From contig CM042013.1 of the NCBI GenBank assembly GCA_023525715.1, forward strand, positions 70,666,994 to 70,730,993: a stretch of DNA of 64,000 nucleotides, given 5' to 3'. The position numbers were made by a program, and so were the translations under genes. Positions 23,645 to 38,071 of this stretch are shown in pieces; position 1 is the stretch's first letter, and the number at the start of each line of letters is the position of its first letter. The notes below the pieces were generated by a model. The model did no database searches. It was not told the DNA's origin and was given only the letters and a program-made list of their open reading frames with translations. The DNA is from Cichorium intybus. Its lineage: Eukaryota; Streptophyta; Magnoliopsida; Asterales; Asteraceae.

Positions 23645-24246
23645 ATTGTAAGACCCATTTTCCTTTAAGATGCTTATTAAGGTAAATAGAGTTATTACCT
23701 TATAGTCGTGTGGTTTTACATATGAGTTGTTTGATGAGTGAGAAGAGGTTGAAACCTTTATTATATACTAATCTTGGTATGATTAAGATTAGTTAGTCTA
23801 TTGTATGAGTTCGGGTGGTTAGAAACCCATTTGGTAGAGGTTTGAGACTTAAAAGTGCTAAAAAGAGGTTACACGAGTCGTGTAGGGTAGGGGTGGCAAT
23901 TGTCGACACGACCCGCGACACGACACGAACCCGACACGAAAATAAACGGGTTTGGGTTGAGATTTTTGACCCGCCAACCCGCCAACCCGTTTATTATATG
24001 GGTCGTGTTCGGGTCAGTAGTTGGGTTCGCGGGTTGACCCGCCAACCCGTATATATATACACATATATTTTAATATTTTTTATTTTCAATAAAAATAAAA
24101 AATAAAGCTGAAAATGACTCGCCAACCCGCATATGACCCGTCAACCCGCGACCCGCCAACCCGTTTATGACCCACCAACCCGCATATATTTTAATCGCTT
24201 GTCGGTCTTTAACCGATTACGATTAGGCCTAATCGGGCAGCTTAAC
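23645..24246. other. Unassigned DNA with ACCCGCCAACCCG repeats
   Basis: The left edge TGTAAGACCC looks like the start of a gypsy LTR, but no partner end was found. From 23883 the sequence GGGTGGCAATTG is followed by ACACGACCCG motifs. Between 23965 and 24180 the unit CCGCCAACCCG (or CCGTCAACCCG, CCACCAACCCG) occurs about eight times. This is a repeat family known in several plant genomes, possibly a MITE, and its ends were not resolved. Confidence 0.4.
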
Positions 24247-26765
<2,519 letters not shown>

Positions 26766-26915
26766 TGATGTTCACTTCTTCCTCTGTTTCAAACCATTAA
26801 CACAGACACACAATCAAGGTGTGTGTCTCCTCCTCCGATCCTCAATTTCTCTCCCTATCGATGTGTACTTCCCCATCGCATCATCAAGTGCAAATCTAGC
26901 CCTACCCCACCAGCG
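26766..26915. other. Leader-like DNA at the copia insertion site
   Basis: CT-rich sequence that resembles a plant 5' region. After removal of copia it joins 41851 onward. No frame is convincing. Confidence 0.3.
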
Positions 26916-26920
26916 CCAAT

Positions 26921-27470
26921 TGTTAGGATATAACAAAACAAGTTAGGCACTTCCGGCAAACGATAAACGATTCCGGCAAAACACGCGGAAATAAAATGGA
27001 GAATAACGGCAAACCAAAAAAAACTGAAAATCGGAACACAATATTTAACGTGGTTCGGTCACGGGATCACGACCTACGTCCACGGGCGAACGAGAGAGAG
27101 AGAGAGTTTTATTAACACCAAGAAATTACAATCATACAAGGCTAAACTGCACTTGTAGTCTGACCACTCACAAGAAAATATCACTCGCACTTTTGGCTGC
27201 CAAACTGGACTCTGCACAAAAGGTTATCTCACAAAATCGTGATATATCTATCTATGTGTTTGTGTTTCTTTGTGTTTGTGTTTGTGTGGTACATTGGTTT
27301 GTTTCTCAAAGCCTTGTATTTATTGGCATGGGAGCTAATGTGAAATGAAAATTGTGAAATCAAAAGAAGAGGCTATGGTTGGCAAGTGAGAACATGTTTT
27401 TGTTTCCCACATGTGTGTTTCCCCACATTTTTTACTAAATTTTCACACTCCAAGCCTCCATATTCTAACA
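26921..27470 (-). repeat. 3' LTR of copia
   Basis: 550 bp with perfect short inverted ends TGTTAG/CTAACA. The TATA-like position reads AATAAATA (27324-27317, minus strand), altered from TATAAATA in the other LTR. Confidence 0.95.
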
Positions 27471-27482
27471 ATCTCCCACTTG
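27471..27482 (-). promoter_or_regulatory. Polypurine tract, copia
   Basis: The minus strand reads CAAGTGGGAGAT immediately before the 3' LTR. Confidence 0.75.
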
Positions 27483-27560
27483 GAGGCTTGAACAACTTTC
27501 TCTGCCATCCAATTCTTGCAATGGTTTTCCAATCTCTCTCGCTCCTGCCATCCCTCCTTT

Positions 27561-30509
27561 TCAAACTTCTGAAAGGCCAGTTGAAGTCATACAAAACTTC
27601 AACTTGTCTGTGGTAACCACCTTGGTGAACATATCTGCTGGATTCTTCGTTCCAAGGATTTTCTTCAGATTCAAAGTTCCATCATTGATTAACTCTCGAA
27701 TGAAATGGTACCTCATCTGAATGTGTTTCGTTCTATTGTGAAACACTGGATTCTTTGCCAAGTGAACTGCACTCTGGTTGTCACAATGCAGTACACAATC
27801 CTCCTGTTGCATTCCAAGTTCTGATAGGAAGTTCTTCAACCATATAAGCTCCTTGGCTGCTTCTGCAATAGCCATGTACTCTGCTTCTGTGATTGAAAGA
27901 GCAACACTTTTCTGTAACCTGGACATCCAACTGATTGTCGTACCTTCGATTGTGAACACATAACCTGTTGTGCTCTTACCCGAATCCACACATCCACCCA
28001 AATCTGCATCGGCAAACCCTTCTAAGACTACCCCCTTTCTCCTGAAACATAGGGCAATCTCAACTGTTCCTTTCAAGTAGCGTAACAGCCACTTTACTCC
28101 TTCCCAATGCTCTTTTCCTGGATTTGACATGAACCTGCTAACAACTCCCACTGCATGAGCAATATCTGGTCTTGTGCATACCATTGCATACATCAAACTA
28201 CCAACTGCAGATGCATAAGGAACTTTAGCCATCTGTTCTCTGTCTTCTTCCGTCTTTGGGGATTGCTTCTTTGAGAGTTTTAACTGACTTCCCAAAGGTG
28301 TACTTCTGGCCTTGGCATCTGCCATGCTGAACTTTTCTAAAACTTTCTTGATGTACTTTGTTTGTGAAAGTTTTAATGTACCGGTAACTCTGTTCCTGGC
28401 TATGCTCATGCCCAATATCTGCTTAGCAGCCCCTAGGTCCTTCATCTTGAACTCTCTGGACAACTGCTTCTTAAGCTTGTTGATCTCGTGCATGTCGGAT
28501 CCAGCTATCAACATGTCATCAACATACAATAACAGGATGATGTAAGAGGAGCTGAATTTCTTCAAGTAACAGCAGTGATCCATCTCACATCTGCGATACC
28601 CACTCCTTTGCATGAAGCTATCAAACTTCAAGTACCACTGTCTTGGAGCCTGCTTCAATCCATACAGACTTTTCTTCAGTTTACACACCAGATTTTCCTT
28701 ACCGACTATAGGAAAACCTTCTGGTTGTACCATGTAGATGTCTTCTTCCAGGTCGCCATGGAGAAAAGCTGTTTTCACATCTAGCTGTTCTAGATGGAGA
28801 TCTTCAGAGGCTACAATACCCAAGACCATTCTGATTGTAGTCATCTTCACAACTGGAGAGAAGATCTCATTATAATCGACCCCTCTTTTCTGTTGGAACC
28901 CCTTGACCACTAATCGTGCCTTGTATCTTTTACTGTCATCAATCTCATCCTTTACCCGAAACACCCACTTGTTCTGCAGTGCTTTCTTCCCTGCTGGGAG
29001 CTTGACTAAGGACCAAGTATGGTTCTTGTCAAGTGAGCTCAATTCGTCTTCCATAGCCTTCTTCCACTGTATGGAATCTTTCATCCTTAAGGCCTCTGGA
29101 TAAGACTCAGGTTCACCATTCTCTGTCAGCAATAAGTAATTTGCTGAAGGAGAATACCTGACTGGAGGTCTTCGTACTCTAGCGGATCTACGAACAGTAG
29201 GAGTTGAGGTCTCTGCATCATCTGCAACCCCGTCTTCAGAACTACTGTCATCTGTGCTCCCACTATCTCCATATACATCAGAGCTCCCACTGCTTCCTGA
29301 ACTTTCACCTATCTCTGGAGTACTGATAGGTTTCACAACATCATCTTCAGAGATCTCTTCAAACTCAACTTGATTTTCTGCTTTCTCTGGTTGTTTGTTT
29401 CTGCCTGAGCTCTCTGCAAGTTCATCTTTATATAGGACGTTCTCGTTGAACACCACATCCCGGCTTCTGATAACCCTTTTATTTTGGTTATCCCAGAAGC
29501 GGTACCCCATGTCGTCCAACCCATAGCCTATAAAAGTGCATTTCCTTGCTTTTGCCTCTAGCTTGTCTCTCTCCGAGTCTTTAACTTTGACATAAGAGAC
29601 ACAACCGAAAACTTTCAAGTGTTTGAGTGTAATCTCACGACCTTGCCATTCCTCTTCTGGAATCTTGAACCCTATGGGGACTGAGGGTCCTCTGTTGATT
29701 AAATACGCAGCTGTGTTGACCGCATCTGCCCAGAACATCTTGGGTAAACCTGCATGCAGTCTCATGCTCTTAGCCCTTTCGTTCAATGTACGGTTCATCC
29801 TCTCAGCTACTCCATTTTGCTGAGGTGTCTCTGGAACCGTCTTCTGCATTCTGATTCCCTGGTCAGCACAGTAATCAACAAATTCTTTACTACTGTATTC
29901 GCCCCCATTGTCTGATCTGAAACACTTGATCTTCAAGTCTGTTTCATTTTCCACAGTAGCTTTCCATTTCTTGAAAGTGCTGAAAACTTCAGACTTATGC
30001 TTCAAGAAATAAACCCAAACCTTCCTTGTGCAATCGTCTATGAACATGACATAGTATCGGGATCCTCCCACTGAAGAAACTGAAGTGGGACCGTAGACAT
30101 CTGAATGAACTAGCTCCAGCTTCACAGACTTGGGCTGATGACCCACCTTCTTGAAAGTGACTTTCTTCTGTTTGCCAAGAACACATGGCTCACAGAAATC
30201 GACTTTCACAGTCTTTAGCTCTGGTATTCTTCCTTTGGTGGCTAGCATCTTCATTCCCTTCTCACTCATATGCCCAAGTCTTTGGTGCCATAGAGTGGAT
30301 GCTCCAACTTCTTCAACAGCGTGTGCTTCGGCATCAAAAACTTCCACCATATAAAGTGTACCTCGCTTCTGTCCTCTAGCAACAACTAAATTCCCCTTTG
30401 TCACCTTCCACTGATGATCACCAAATGTAACATGGTGACCTTCATCATCAAGCTGCCCTACGGATATTAACATCCTCTTCAAGTCAGGAATGAACTTGAC
30501 ATTCTTCAA
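27561..30509 (-). pseudogene. Copia Pol: integrase, reverse transcriptase, RNase H
   Basis: A 982-codon open stretch. Residues 70-110 hold the GAG-pre-integrase HHCC finger (LWHQRLGH, CEPC). The integrase triad is D137, D200 and E236 (HSDVYGP, RSDNGGEY, NGVAERMNR). Reverse transcriptase has AFLHGDLEEDIYM and YVDD at 662-665. RNase H shows DADLGGCVD, SITEAEYMA and DNQSAVHLA. The family copies the element's RNA to DNA and integrates it. The real polyprotein starts far upstream in gag. This part is cut from the protease by a TAG (30513-30515) and by a one-base loss near 30548, so the copy cannot make full-length Pol. The domains downstream look intact. Similarity is closest to Tnt1/Tork types, from memory. 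Confidence 0.9.
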
Positions 30510-30523
30510 AGTCTAATCTGTTC

Positions 30524-30685
30524 CTAAAGTTGTCTTGAGGACCACACCCCAACACCTGTAATATCCAGGCTCTTGTTGTCTGCTAGTCTGACCTTTCCTT
30601 TGTACTGCCGGAAATTCTGCATTACTTCTCTGGAATGACTAGCATGGAACGACGCACCAGAATCCATGATCCAGTATTCTGTTGA
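30524..30685 (-). pseudogene. Copia protease fragment
   Basis: Encodes the aspartic protease core with MDSGASFHAS and continues to DITGVG, where the frame shifts by a one-base loss near 30548. Gypsy B is inserted just upstream at 30686. The reading frame on this side matches that of gag at 40337, so the polyprotein was continuous before the insertion. Confidence 0.85.
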
Positions 30686-32959
30686 TGTAACACCCCAAAT
30701 TTTCACACAAATTTTTTTTTTACAAACTTATATTACAACTTTTGAAAACAAACCATGTATTTTCATTACAAACGGGGTATCACGAATTTGTCTCACAACC
30801 ACGGTTCAAACCTGTTTATTATACACTTTATACAATAACAGACGCTACGGTCCCACATCCGACTCTCTTAACGTCCTCCCTGCTTACCTGAGTACATAGC
30901 ATTCAAAACAATTACGTGAGACATAATGTCTCGTGAGCATTATGGGTGTAGACCCAAAACAATTTACCAATTATATCATTATCCTTTAAATTTCCAATTT
31001 TTACATTTCCTGTGAGCGCACCCACAGGTACTCCTTATTTCGTGATGGTACATTCCTACGAGCGCACCCGTAGGTTTTATACGAGACGCACCCGTATAAC
31101 TACTTCCCCAATAGCATGAAACGGATTCATCTATCAAGGTAAGACAACTACTTCGCGACGGGAGGTACCATCCCAGTAGTGTCTTATTGCCACCCCTACC
31201 GCAGCAGGCCGTGGTCTTTATCCGGATACTAAAGCAACTTATCATCATGAGCCAATCACATTATTAGTCACTGTATTTCTGATTCCATTTCGTTCACAAT
31301 ATAATCATACTTTCCATATAACAATTTTAAAGCTATAAACCACTTGACTCCAAAACATTTTTAAATAAAATTCATTTTGCTATGTACTCGAAAATCCACA
31401 TAACACTCACCTCGAGTCACCTAGGAATCAGTTAGTCTTTTGCACTCCTTTTTCCTTCACTTGGTTCACCGTATTTGAACCACCACCTATTATTTACAAG
31501 ATATACGTTTATATTCAATTCATATATATAACAACTAACTTACAGCACAAGAGTGCCATACTATGCTACTACGGGTTATAATAAATGTATAACCATTAAT
31601 CAATTCGTTTTATCGTTTTCTCCGAAATACGCGTATTCTGCTACAGTACCCCCGAGGGGTCGTATTTCAGTTCCAACTCTTTTCCATGAAATATTAGACT
31701 ATACTAGACTTGTGTTTCAAATTTGGAGTTCATTGGACAAGTCTAACTAAAATTCCAAAATTAAGTTTTGACATGAATAGTGTTTTTCGCCACTGCCGCT
31801 ACAGTGACTTTTACGCAAGGTCGGATTTCGGATTTGACCATTCCCGACATGTTCTTATGCCATTTTAGGGTTATGGCTAAAATTTCAGGTCAATCGGACA
31901 TGTCTAGCTATGGTTTCTAGCGTTTGGAATATTTGAAATTTTTAACAATTTTGGTCCCTGTCTGAAGGCGCACTGCGCCTGGCTAGGGGCGCACTGCGCC
32001 TGGGCGCACCCCGCCCTGGTCCTGGGCGCACTGCGCCTGGCGCCTGGGCAGTGTCCTGATCAGTCGCGATTTGTGCACTGTAGCACGCAGTTTTCACCCA
32101 TTAAGTCATTATTTCAGTTCTTAATCGTATGGGGTTTGTTCTAGGACCAAAACCCTTGACTAATAACAGGTTTTAAGCTATTAAAATCGATTGAATCCAT
32201 CATATACAAGAATTGAAGTTCTTGACCAAACTTGAAAATTCTCAATTATAGCATTCTACTTCCATGTTTTTGAGTTAAGTTCTTAACTAATGGCTTATTG
32301 GGAGCATTAGCTACTTAACTCACATGATTTATAACTGCAATTGCAGTTTCAATTCCATCCAAAGACCAAATGAAGAACACACCCAAAAAAACTAGGTTAG
32401 AGCAAAGGAATTCATACCTTCTCTAGCTTTGGAATCACCAATTCCACTCCTTTGCTTGATTCCCTTAGCCAATTTCTTGTTCTATTCTTCTTCTTCTCGT
32501 GATGTTCCTGCACACCTCTAGTTCTCTCCCGTGCTCTCTAGATGTTTCTAATTTATGAGAGAATAACTCTCATATTTCATATATATATATATATATTTAA
32601 TGTTTATAGATTAGTTGCATTTTAGTCCCCAATCTTCATATTTCTTTCCAAAAATGGTCCTAAAACCATAAACCTTGCAAGCAATGTTCCAATAACTACT
32701 AACTTGACATTTTTGGTCATTTTCATGCCAAATGACCAATTTGCCCTTTTTGGCCATTTTTCATTATTCACGCGTCAAAACTCCAAATTTCATGTAAACT
32801 TTTATTTCTTACATTATAATCTCACAAATACATATTATTTTACATATTAATCTCATAACGTGTCAAAAGACCGTTTTACCCTTTTACAACTTTTCGCCAT
32901 TTTTTCCACAATTACACGATTATTATACATTTTACTACGAATTTTCATGGGTTCTTACA
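30686..32959 (-). repeat. 3' LTR of gypsy B
   Basis: TG...CA bounded; the plus strand reads TGTAACACCCC to GGGTTCTTACA. It contains a GC-rich cluster (31965-32055) of GCGCACTGCGCC motifs, like the one in gypsy A, and a (TA)n promoter-like tract at 32578-32597. Short ORFs in it recur in the other LTR. Confidence 0.95.
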
Positions 32960-32960
32960 A

Positions 32961-32974
32961 CCTCTCCCCCTTAA
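32961..32974 (-). promoter_or_regulatory. Polypurine tract, gypsy B
   Basis: The minus strand reads TTAAGGGGGAGAGG next to the 3' LTR. It overlaps the stop codon of the last pol fragment. Confidence 0.85.
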
Positions 32975-33918
32975 GAGGATTCCGTCCTCGGAATCTCTTC
33001 ATAGTTCGTGAAATTCGGGTATCTTTTCTTCATGTCTTCTAAAGTCTCACAGGTCAAATCTGAACCCGAGGTGTGCTTCCATTTGACTAAAACTAAGTCA
33101 ATTTCCTTATTTCTCAACTTCTTGGTTCTCACTTCTAACATTGCTTCTGGTTCTTCTATCAGTTTATTCGGGGCTTCCACTGTTAGGTCTTTCAACGGGA
33201 TAACAAGTTCACTTTTCCCAAAATACTTTTTCAAATAACACACATGGAATGTATCATGAATACCACTCAGTTCACGTGGTAATTCTAGTTTGAAAGCTTG
33301 TTCACCAATTCTTTTCAAGATTTTGAATGGTCCAATGTATCTTGGACTCAGTTTACCCCTCTTTCCAAATCTTACCACACCTTTCCACGGTGATACTTTG
33401 AGCATTACAAGATCACCTTCCTTTAAGTCGTAAGGTCTCTTCTTCAAGTCTGCATAACTCTTCTGCCTATCTTGAGCAGCTTTCATATTAGCTTGAATGA
33501 TTTTGATCTTTTCGTTTGTTATTCTTACAATTTCCGGCCCAGTCATTTTAGTCTCTCCCGCTTCCAACCAACACAAAGGGGATCTACACTTTCTGCCATA
33601 TAGAGCTTCGAATGGTGGCATTCCAATACTGGAATGATAGCTGTTGTTATAAGAAAACTCTATCAATGGCAAGTGTTCGTCCCAACTTCCACCGAAATCC
33701 AAAGCACACGATCGTAGCATATCTTCTACGGTCTGGATGGTTCGTTCACTTTGCCCGTCTGTCTGGGGATGATAAGCTGTACTCATTTTAATCTTTGTCC
33801 CCATTCGTTCTTGTAGTGCCTCCCACAATTTTGAGGTAAATAGTGGGTCTCTGTCAGACACAATAGACAAGGGAGCTCCGTGGAGTCTTATAACTTCATC
33901 TTTGTATATCTGCGCCAA
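32971..33918 (-). pseudogene. Gypsy B integrase C-half and chromodomain
   Basis: 315 codons. Integrase catalytic D lies in SIVSDRDPLF and E in DGQSERT. The GPF/HVC (IHDTFHVCYLKK) region follows, then a chromodomain-like end (LVKWKHTSGSDLTCE). The usual TWE reads TCE here. A TAG at about 33922-33924 separates it from the preceding fragment in the same frame. Confidence 0.9.
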
Positions 33919-33924
33919 TGTTTC

Positions 33925-34062
33925 CTACTGCATATTTTCTTTAATTGCCAAAAACATTGCACTCTTGGTCAAGCGGTCAACAATGACCCATATACGGTTA
34001 TGACCTCTTCTAGTTCTCGGCAACCCAACTATGAAATCCATGGTTATGTCTTCCCATTTCCC
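33925..34062 (-). pseudogene. Gypsy B integrase core fragment
   Basis: Carries the first catalytic aspartate in DITMDFIVGLP and continues to KEN before an in-frame TAG. It is out of frame with the upstream part because one base is missing in an A/G run near 34060. Confidence 0.85.
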
Positions 34063-36344
34063 GCTGGAATTTGCAGTGGTTGAGTATTTCCATATGGGGC
34101 TTGGTGTTCCGCTTTCACTTGTGCACAGGTTGCACATTTAGAAATATATTTGACAATTCTTTTCTTCATTCCCGGCCACCAGTACTGTTCTTTGAGATCC
34201 CGATAAGTTTTCGTGCTTCCTGGATGAATGGAATATTTTGACTTATGGGATTCTTCTAGTATCAACTTTCGGATTCCACCTGCTTTTGGTACCCACACGC
34301 GATTTCTGACTGTCTTCAGTCCCTGGGTATTTTCCCCAAACACCAAATCTTTTCCCAGCTTTTCCTTCTTCAAGTCACCTCTTTCTAATACTTGCTTTTG
34401 CGCGTCTTTGATACTTTCTATTAGACTTGATTTCAATTCGATCTTCATCAACCTCTCTTGACTTTTCTTTTCATGAAACTTCCTGCTTAAGGCATCTGCT
34501 ACCACATTAGCTTTCCCAGGGTGGTAAGCGATTTCACAGTCATAATCATTTATTAGCTCCAGCCACCTACTTTGCCTCATATTGAGATCTTTCTGAGAAA
34601 ATACGTATTGCAAGCTTTTATGATCCGTGTACAAGGTGCACTTTGTTCCATACAGATAATGCCTCCAGATTTTTAATGCAAACACAATTGCTGCCAGTTC
34701 CAAATCGTGCGTTGCATACCGAGTTTCGGGTTCCTTCAATTGGCGAGAAGCATATGCTATTACTTTTCCCCGCTGCATTAGTACGCAACCCAATCCTCTA
34801 TTAGAGGCATCATTATACACCACGAAATCTTCGGTTCCCTCTGGTAGGGTAAGAACCGGCGCGTTACATAACTTCTCTTTTAGTGTCTCAAATGCCTTTT
34901 CTTGTTCCGCCCCCCATTCAAATTTTACTCCTTTCCTTGTTAGCTTCGTAAGAGGTACCGCAATTCGTGAAAAATCTTGGATGAATCGTCGGTAGTACCC
35001 GGCGAGTCCAAGAAAACTTCTCACTTCCGTCGGAGTCTTAGGAAATTCCCATTTCATCACTGCCTCCACTTTTGTTGGATCTACTTTAATGCCTTGGATT
35101 GAGACGACGTGTCCAAGGAATTGCACTTCCCTCAGCCAAAATTTGCACTTCGAAAATTTTGCATATAACTTTTCTTTCTTTAGAACTTCTAGCACCGTCC
35201 TCAAATGATTTCTGTGTTCCTCTGCAGTCTTTGAGTAGATAAGGATGTCATCAATAAAGACGATAACAAACTTATCAAGAAACGGCTTGCACACCCTATT
35301 CATAAAATCCATGAAGATTGCCGGGGCATTCGTCATACCAAAAGGCATGACCAGAAATTCATAATGCCCGTAGCGAGTACGGAAAGCAGTCTTCTCAATA
35401 TCTTCATTTCTTACGCGCACTTGATGATAGCCAGACCGAAGGTCAATCTTGGAGAAATAGTCAGCGCCTTGCAACTGATCAAACAGATCGTCTATTCGTG
35501 GTAACGGGTAACGGTTCTTAATGGTAATTTTATTGAGCTCGCGGTAATCAATGCACATTCGCATCGTGCCATCCTTCTTCTTGACAAACAGCACCGGTGC
35601 ACCCCAAGGAGACACACTGGGGCGTATGAAGCCTTTATCCAGCAATTCCTGTAATTGTGACATCAACTCCCGCATTTCGGTCGGGGCCAAACGGTATGGA
35701 GCACGGGCGATAGGAGAAGCTCCGGGTACAAGATCAATACGAAATTCCACTTGTCTTTCAGGTGGTAAACCGGGTAAATCGTCTGGAAACACTTCAGGAT
35801 ATTCTTTCACCACGTCAATGTCATGTACCGTTTTCTTTACTTTATCTTCCATCATTACATACGCCACATAGGATAAACATCCTTTCATCAAGCATCTCCT
35901 GACTTTCGCTGCGCTAATCAAATTGGACATCCTCTTGGGTTTTTCACCGTACACATACACTTTGCTGCCACCTGGAATTTTCACCGACACTATCTTTTTC
36001 CCACATGCGATTTTTGCATCATTGGCTCCAAGCCAATCCATACCAATGACAACATCAAAAGTCTTCACTCCAATCGGAAGAAGATTCAACGAGAATTTCT
36101 GATCATCTATACTGAGTTCGCAGCCACGGTACACATGTTTTATCCCCACCTTCTTACCACTTGCCAATTCTACCTCACATACACGATCTAATTGTTCTAG
36201 CGGTATATTGAATTTTAGACCAAACTCATAGGACACAAACGAACACGTAGCACCAGAGTCAAATAATACATAGGCAGGCATCTGGTTAATTAGTAGAGTA
36301 CCTGAGACCACGTCTTGTGTCTCCTTTGCTTCTTCTCGGGTGAG
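34044..36344 (-). pseudogene. Gypsy B protease, RT, RNase H, integrase finger
   Basis: The first ATG is at 36311, but the frame is open from just after the TAA at 36345-36347, so this is the direct continuation of gag. Numbered from that ATG, the protease has D18-S19-G20-A-T, the normal form, unlike gypsy A. RT has FIDDILIYS (D354, D355), and LPRIDDLFDQLQGA precedes it. RNase H has NDASNRGLGCVL, where the usual SDAS is NDAS. The integrase HHCC finger ends CATCAQVKAEH. The frame is lost near 34060. Confidence 0.9.
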
Positions 36345-37370
36345 TTAGAAGGCGCGAGTCTTCACCTTTTGGGGCTCCGTCTTTTTCTGCGCAGTTGATA
36401 CCATTGTCTCGCCACCCTTTTTCGGACAATTAAAACTATAATGCCCCTTTTCGTGACATGAGAAGCACTCGACTTCACTGAGTTTCGGATAGGTACATTC
36501 CCTAGCCTTGTGACCCGTTCTTCCGCAGTTAAAACAAGCCGCACTTCCCATCTTACATTCGCCCGTATGCTCTTTCCCGCACTTATCACACATCTTCCGA
36601 CTGCCCTGTTTGGTTGACATCACTACCGACTTTCCCTTCTTATTCCAGCTACTACCCCCGCCACTAAATTTACGTTTATCCCCAGAAACTTGCCTCTCCA
36701 CCGTTCTTCGTTTCCACACATCTTCAACATTTCTTGCTGCCTCAAATGTCGCGTCCATTGTTACCGCCCGTTTTACTTCCAATTCATACTCCCAAGGTAG
36801 GCCTTTCACATAACGGTTGATTCGTACCCGCTCCGTAGTGTAAATGTTTCCCACGAACGGTAGCATATCGCTGAACTTTTTAGTATACTCGGCAACAGTC
36901 AAACTACCCTTCTTTAGAGTAAGGAATTCGTCTTCAAGTTTTTCTATGTCCCGAAGGGGACAATATTTATTCTTCAGGCGGGTGGTGAATTCGGTCCACG
37001 ACCACTTATAAATTACATCCTTTCCAACCAGTTTGTATAAGGTGTTCCACCAGACCAACGCATCGTCTTTCAACATTCGTGAGGCATAATAAACTTTATT
37101 TTTCTCATGACACTTGCTGACCTCCAGTACTTGCTCTGTCTCCCGTATCCACCGCATCGTGACTTTAGGCTCGTAGCTACCATAGTATTCCGTTGGTTTA
37201 CATGACAGAAGAGTTTTGAAAGAACATCTCTTCTTATCTTCTGTCCCCACACTATCCTCATCCGTAACCGAATCTCCATTAGTGGGTCTCCAAGAAGCAT
37301 CATCTGCTGAAGGATTAGGTTGTGGGTCCCCCAGCCGTGTATTCAGCATTTGGCGCATATCTTCCCTCAT
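36345..37370 (-). pseudogene. Gypsy B gag (main part)
   Basis: 341 codons with the gag core (VWWNTLYK, LEDEFLTLKKG) and two CCHC knuckles (CFNCGRTGHKARECTYP, then CFSCHEKGHYSFNC). It ends at a TAA that interrupts the gag-pol frame. The start overlaps the preceding short frame as ATGA, marking a one-base shift. Confidence 0.9.
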
Positions 37371-37549
37371 CTCCGTCTTAGATTGCTAATAAGATTTTGA
37401 ATAGCCTCCAAAGTCACGGGTGGAGGTTGCGGTATTGGATTTGGGTTAGGACCCATGTTAACCGCATCATCGACCGGGTTATCTCCATGGGACGGGGTAT
37501 GACTTGCAGCCCGTCCTTCACTCAAAAGGTTCTGATCACCGCTCTCCAT
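37367..37549 (-). pseudogene. Gypsy B gag N-terminal fragment
   Basis: 60 codons from MESGDQN to NLRRR, rich in NPNPIPQPPP. It probably holds the true start of gag-pol, displaced from the rest by a one-base frameshift near 37368. Confidence 0.75.
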
Positions 37550-37591
37550 TTACTATATAAAACAAATAAAATTCGCGTTTTGTTACTGCAC

Positions 37592-37708
<117 letters not shown>

Positions 37709-38056
37709 CGATATACTCGAAAGTGGTAGCATCTGATCTTCCTATGGGACTGGTGTTCCCAAGTGTCTCTACAGTAATTTCCACAACCAAATTCCTCAGG
37801 TTCCCTAATGACTTCACCATTTCCAAAGCATATCCTGTGGTTACAATAATACGGGCCCAATATTATTTTAACCACCTATATACTTTGGCTCTGGTGTTAT
37901 CACAAGATCACCTGGTTCATCGGTTTCTGTGGATTCCAACATTATAAATTAGCAATTCTACCCCGTTAGTTAGTACTTAATACTACTACTTTACTTACTA
38001 TTAATCCACTAGTTTAAGCCTAGGATGGTTACCCAACCTAATTCGCTTAAACCATG

Positions 38057-38068
38057 GCTCTGATACCA
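38057..38068 (-). promoter_or_regulatory. Primer-binding site, gypsy B
   Basis: TGGTATCAGAGC on the minus strand, three bases from the 5' LTR; initiator tRNA-Met type. Confidence 0.9.
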
Positions 38069-38071
38069 AAT

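Noticed and set aside
23645..23660. TGTAAGACCC as the start of a solo gypsy LTR
   Set aside because: No matching TTACA end or 5-bp duplication could be found downstream.
30666..31248. Short frames in the gypsy B LTR
   Set aside because: Present in both LTRs (38054-38633) and without homology; shadows of LTR sequence.
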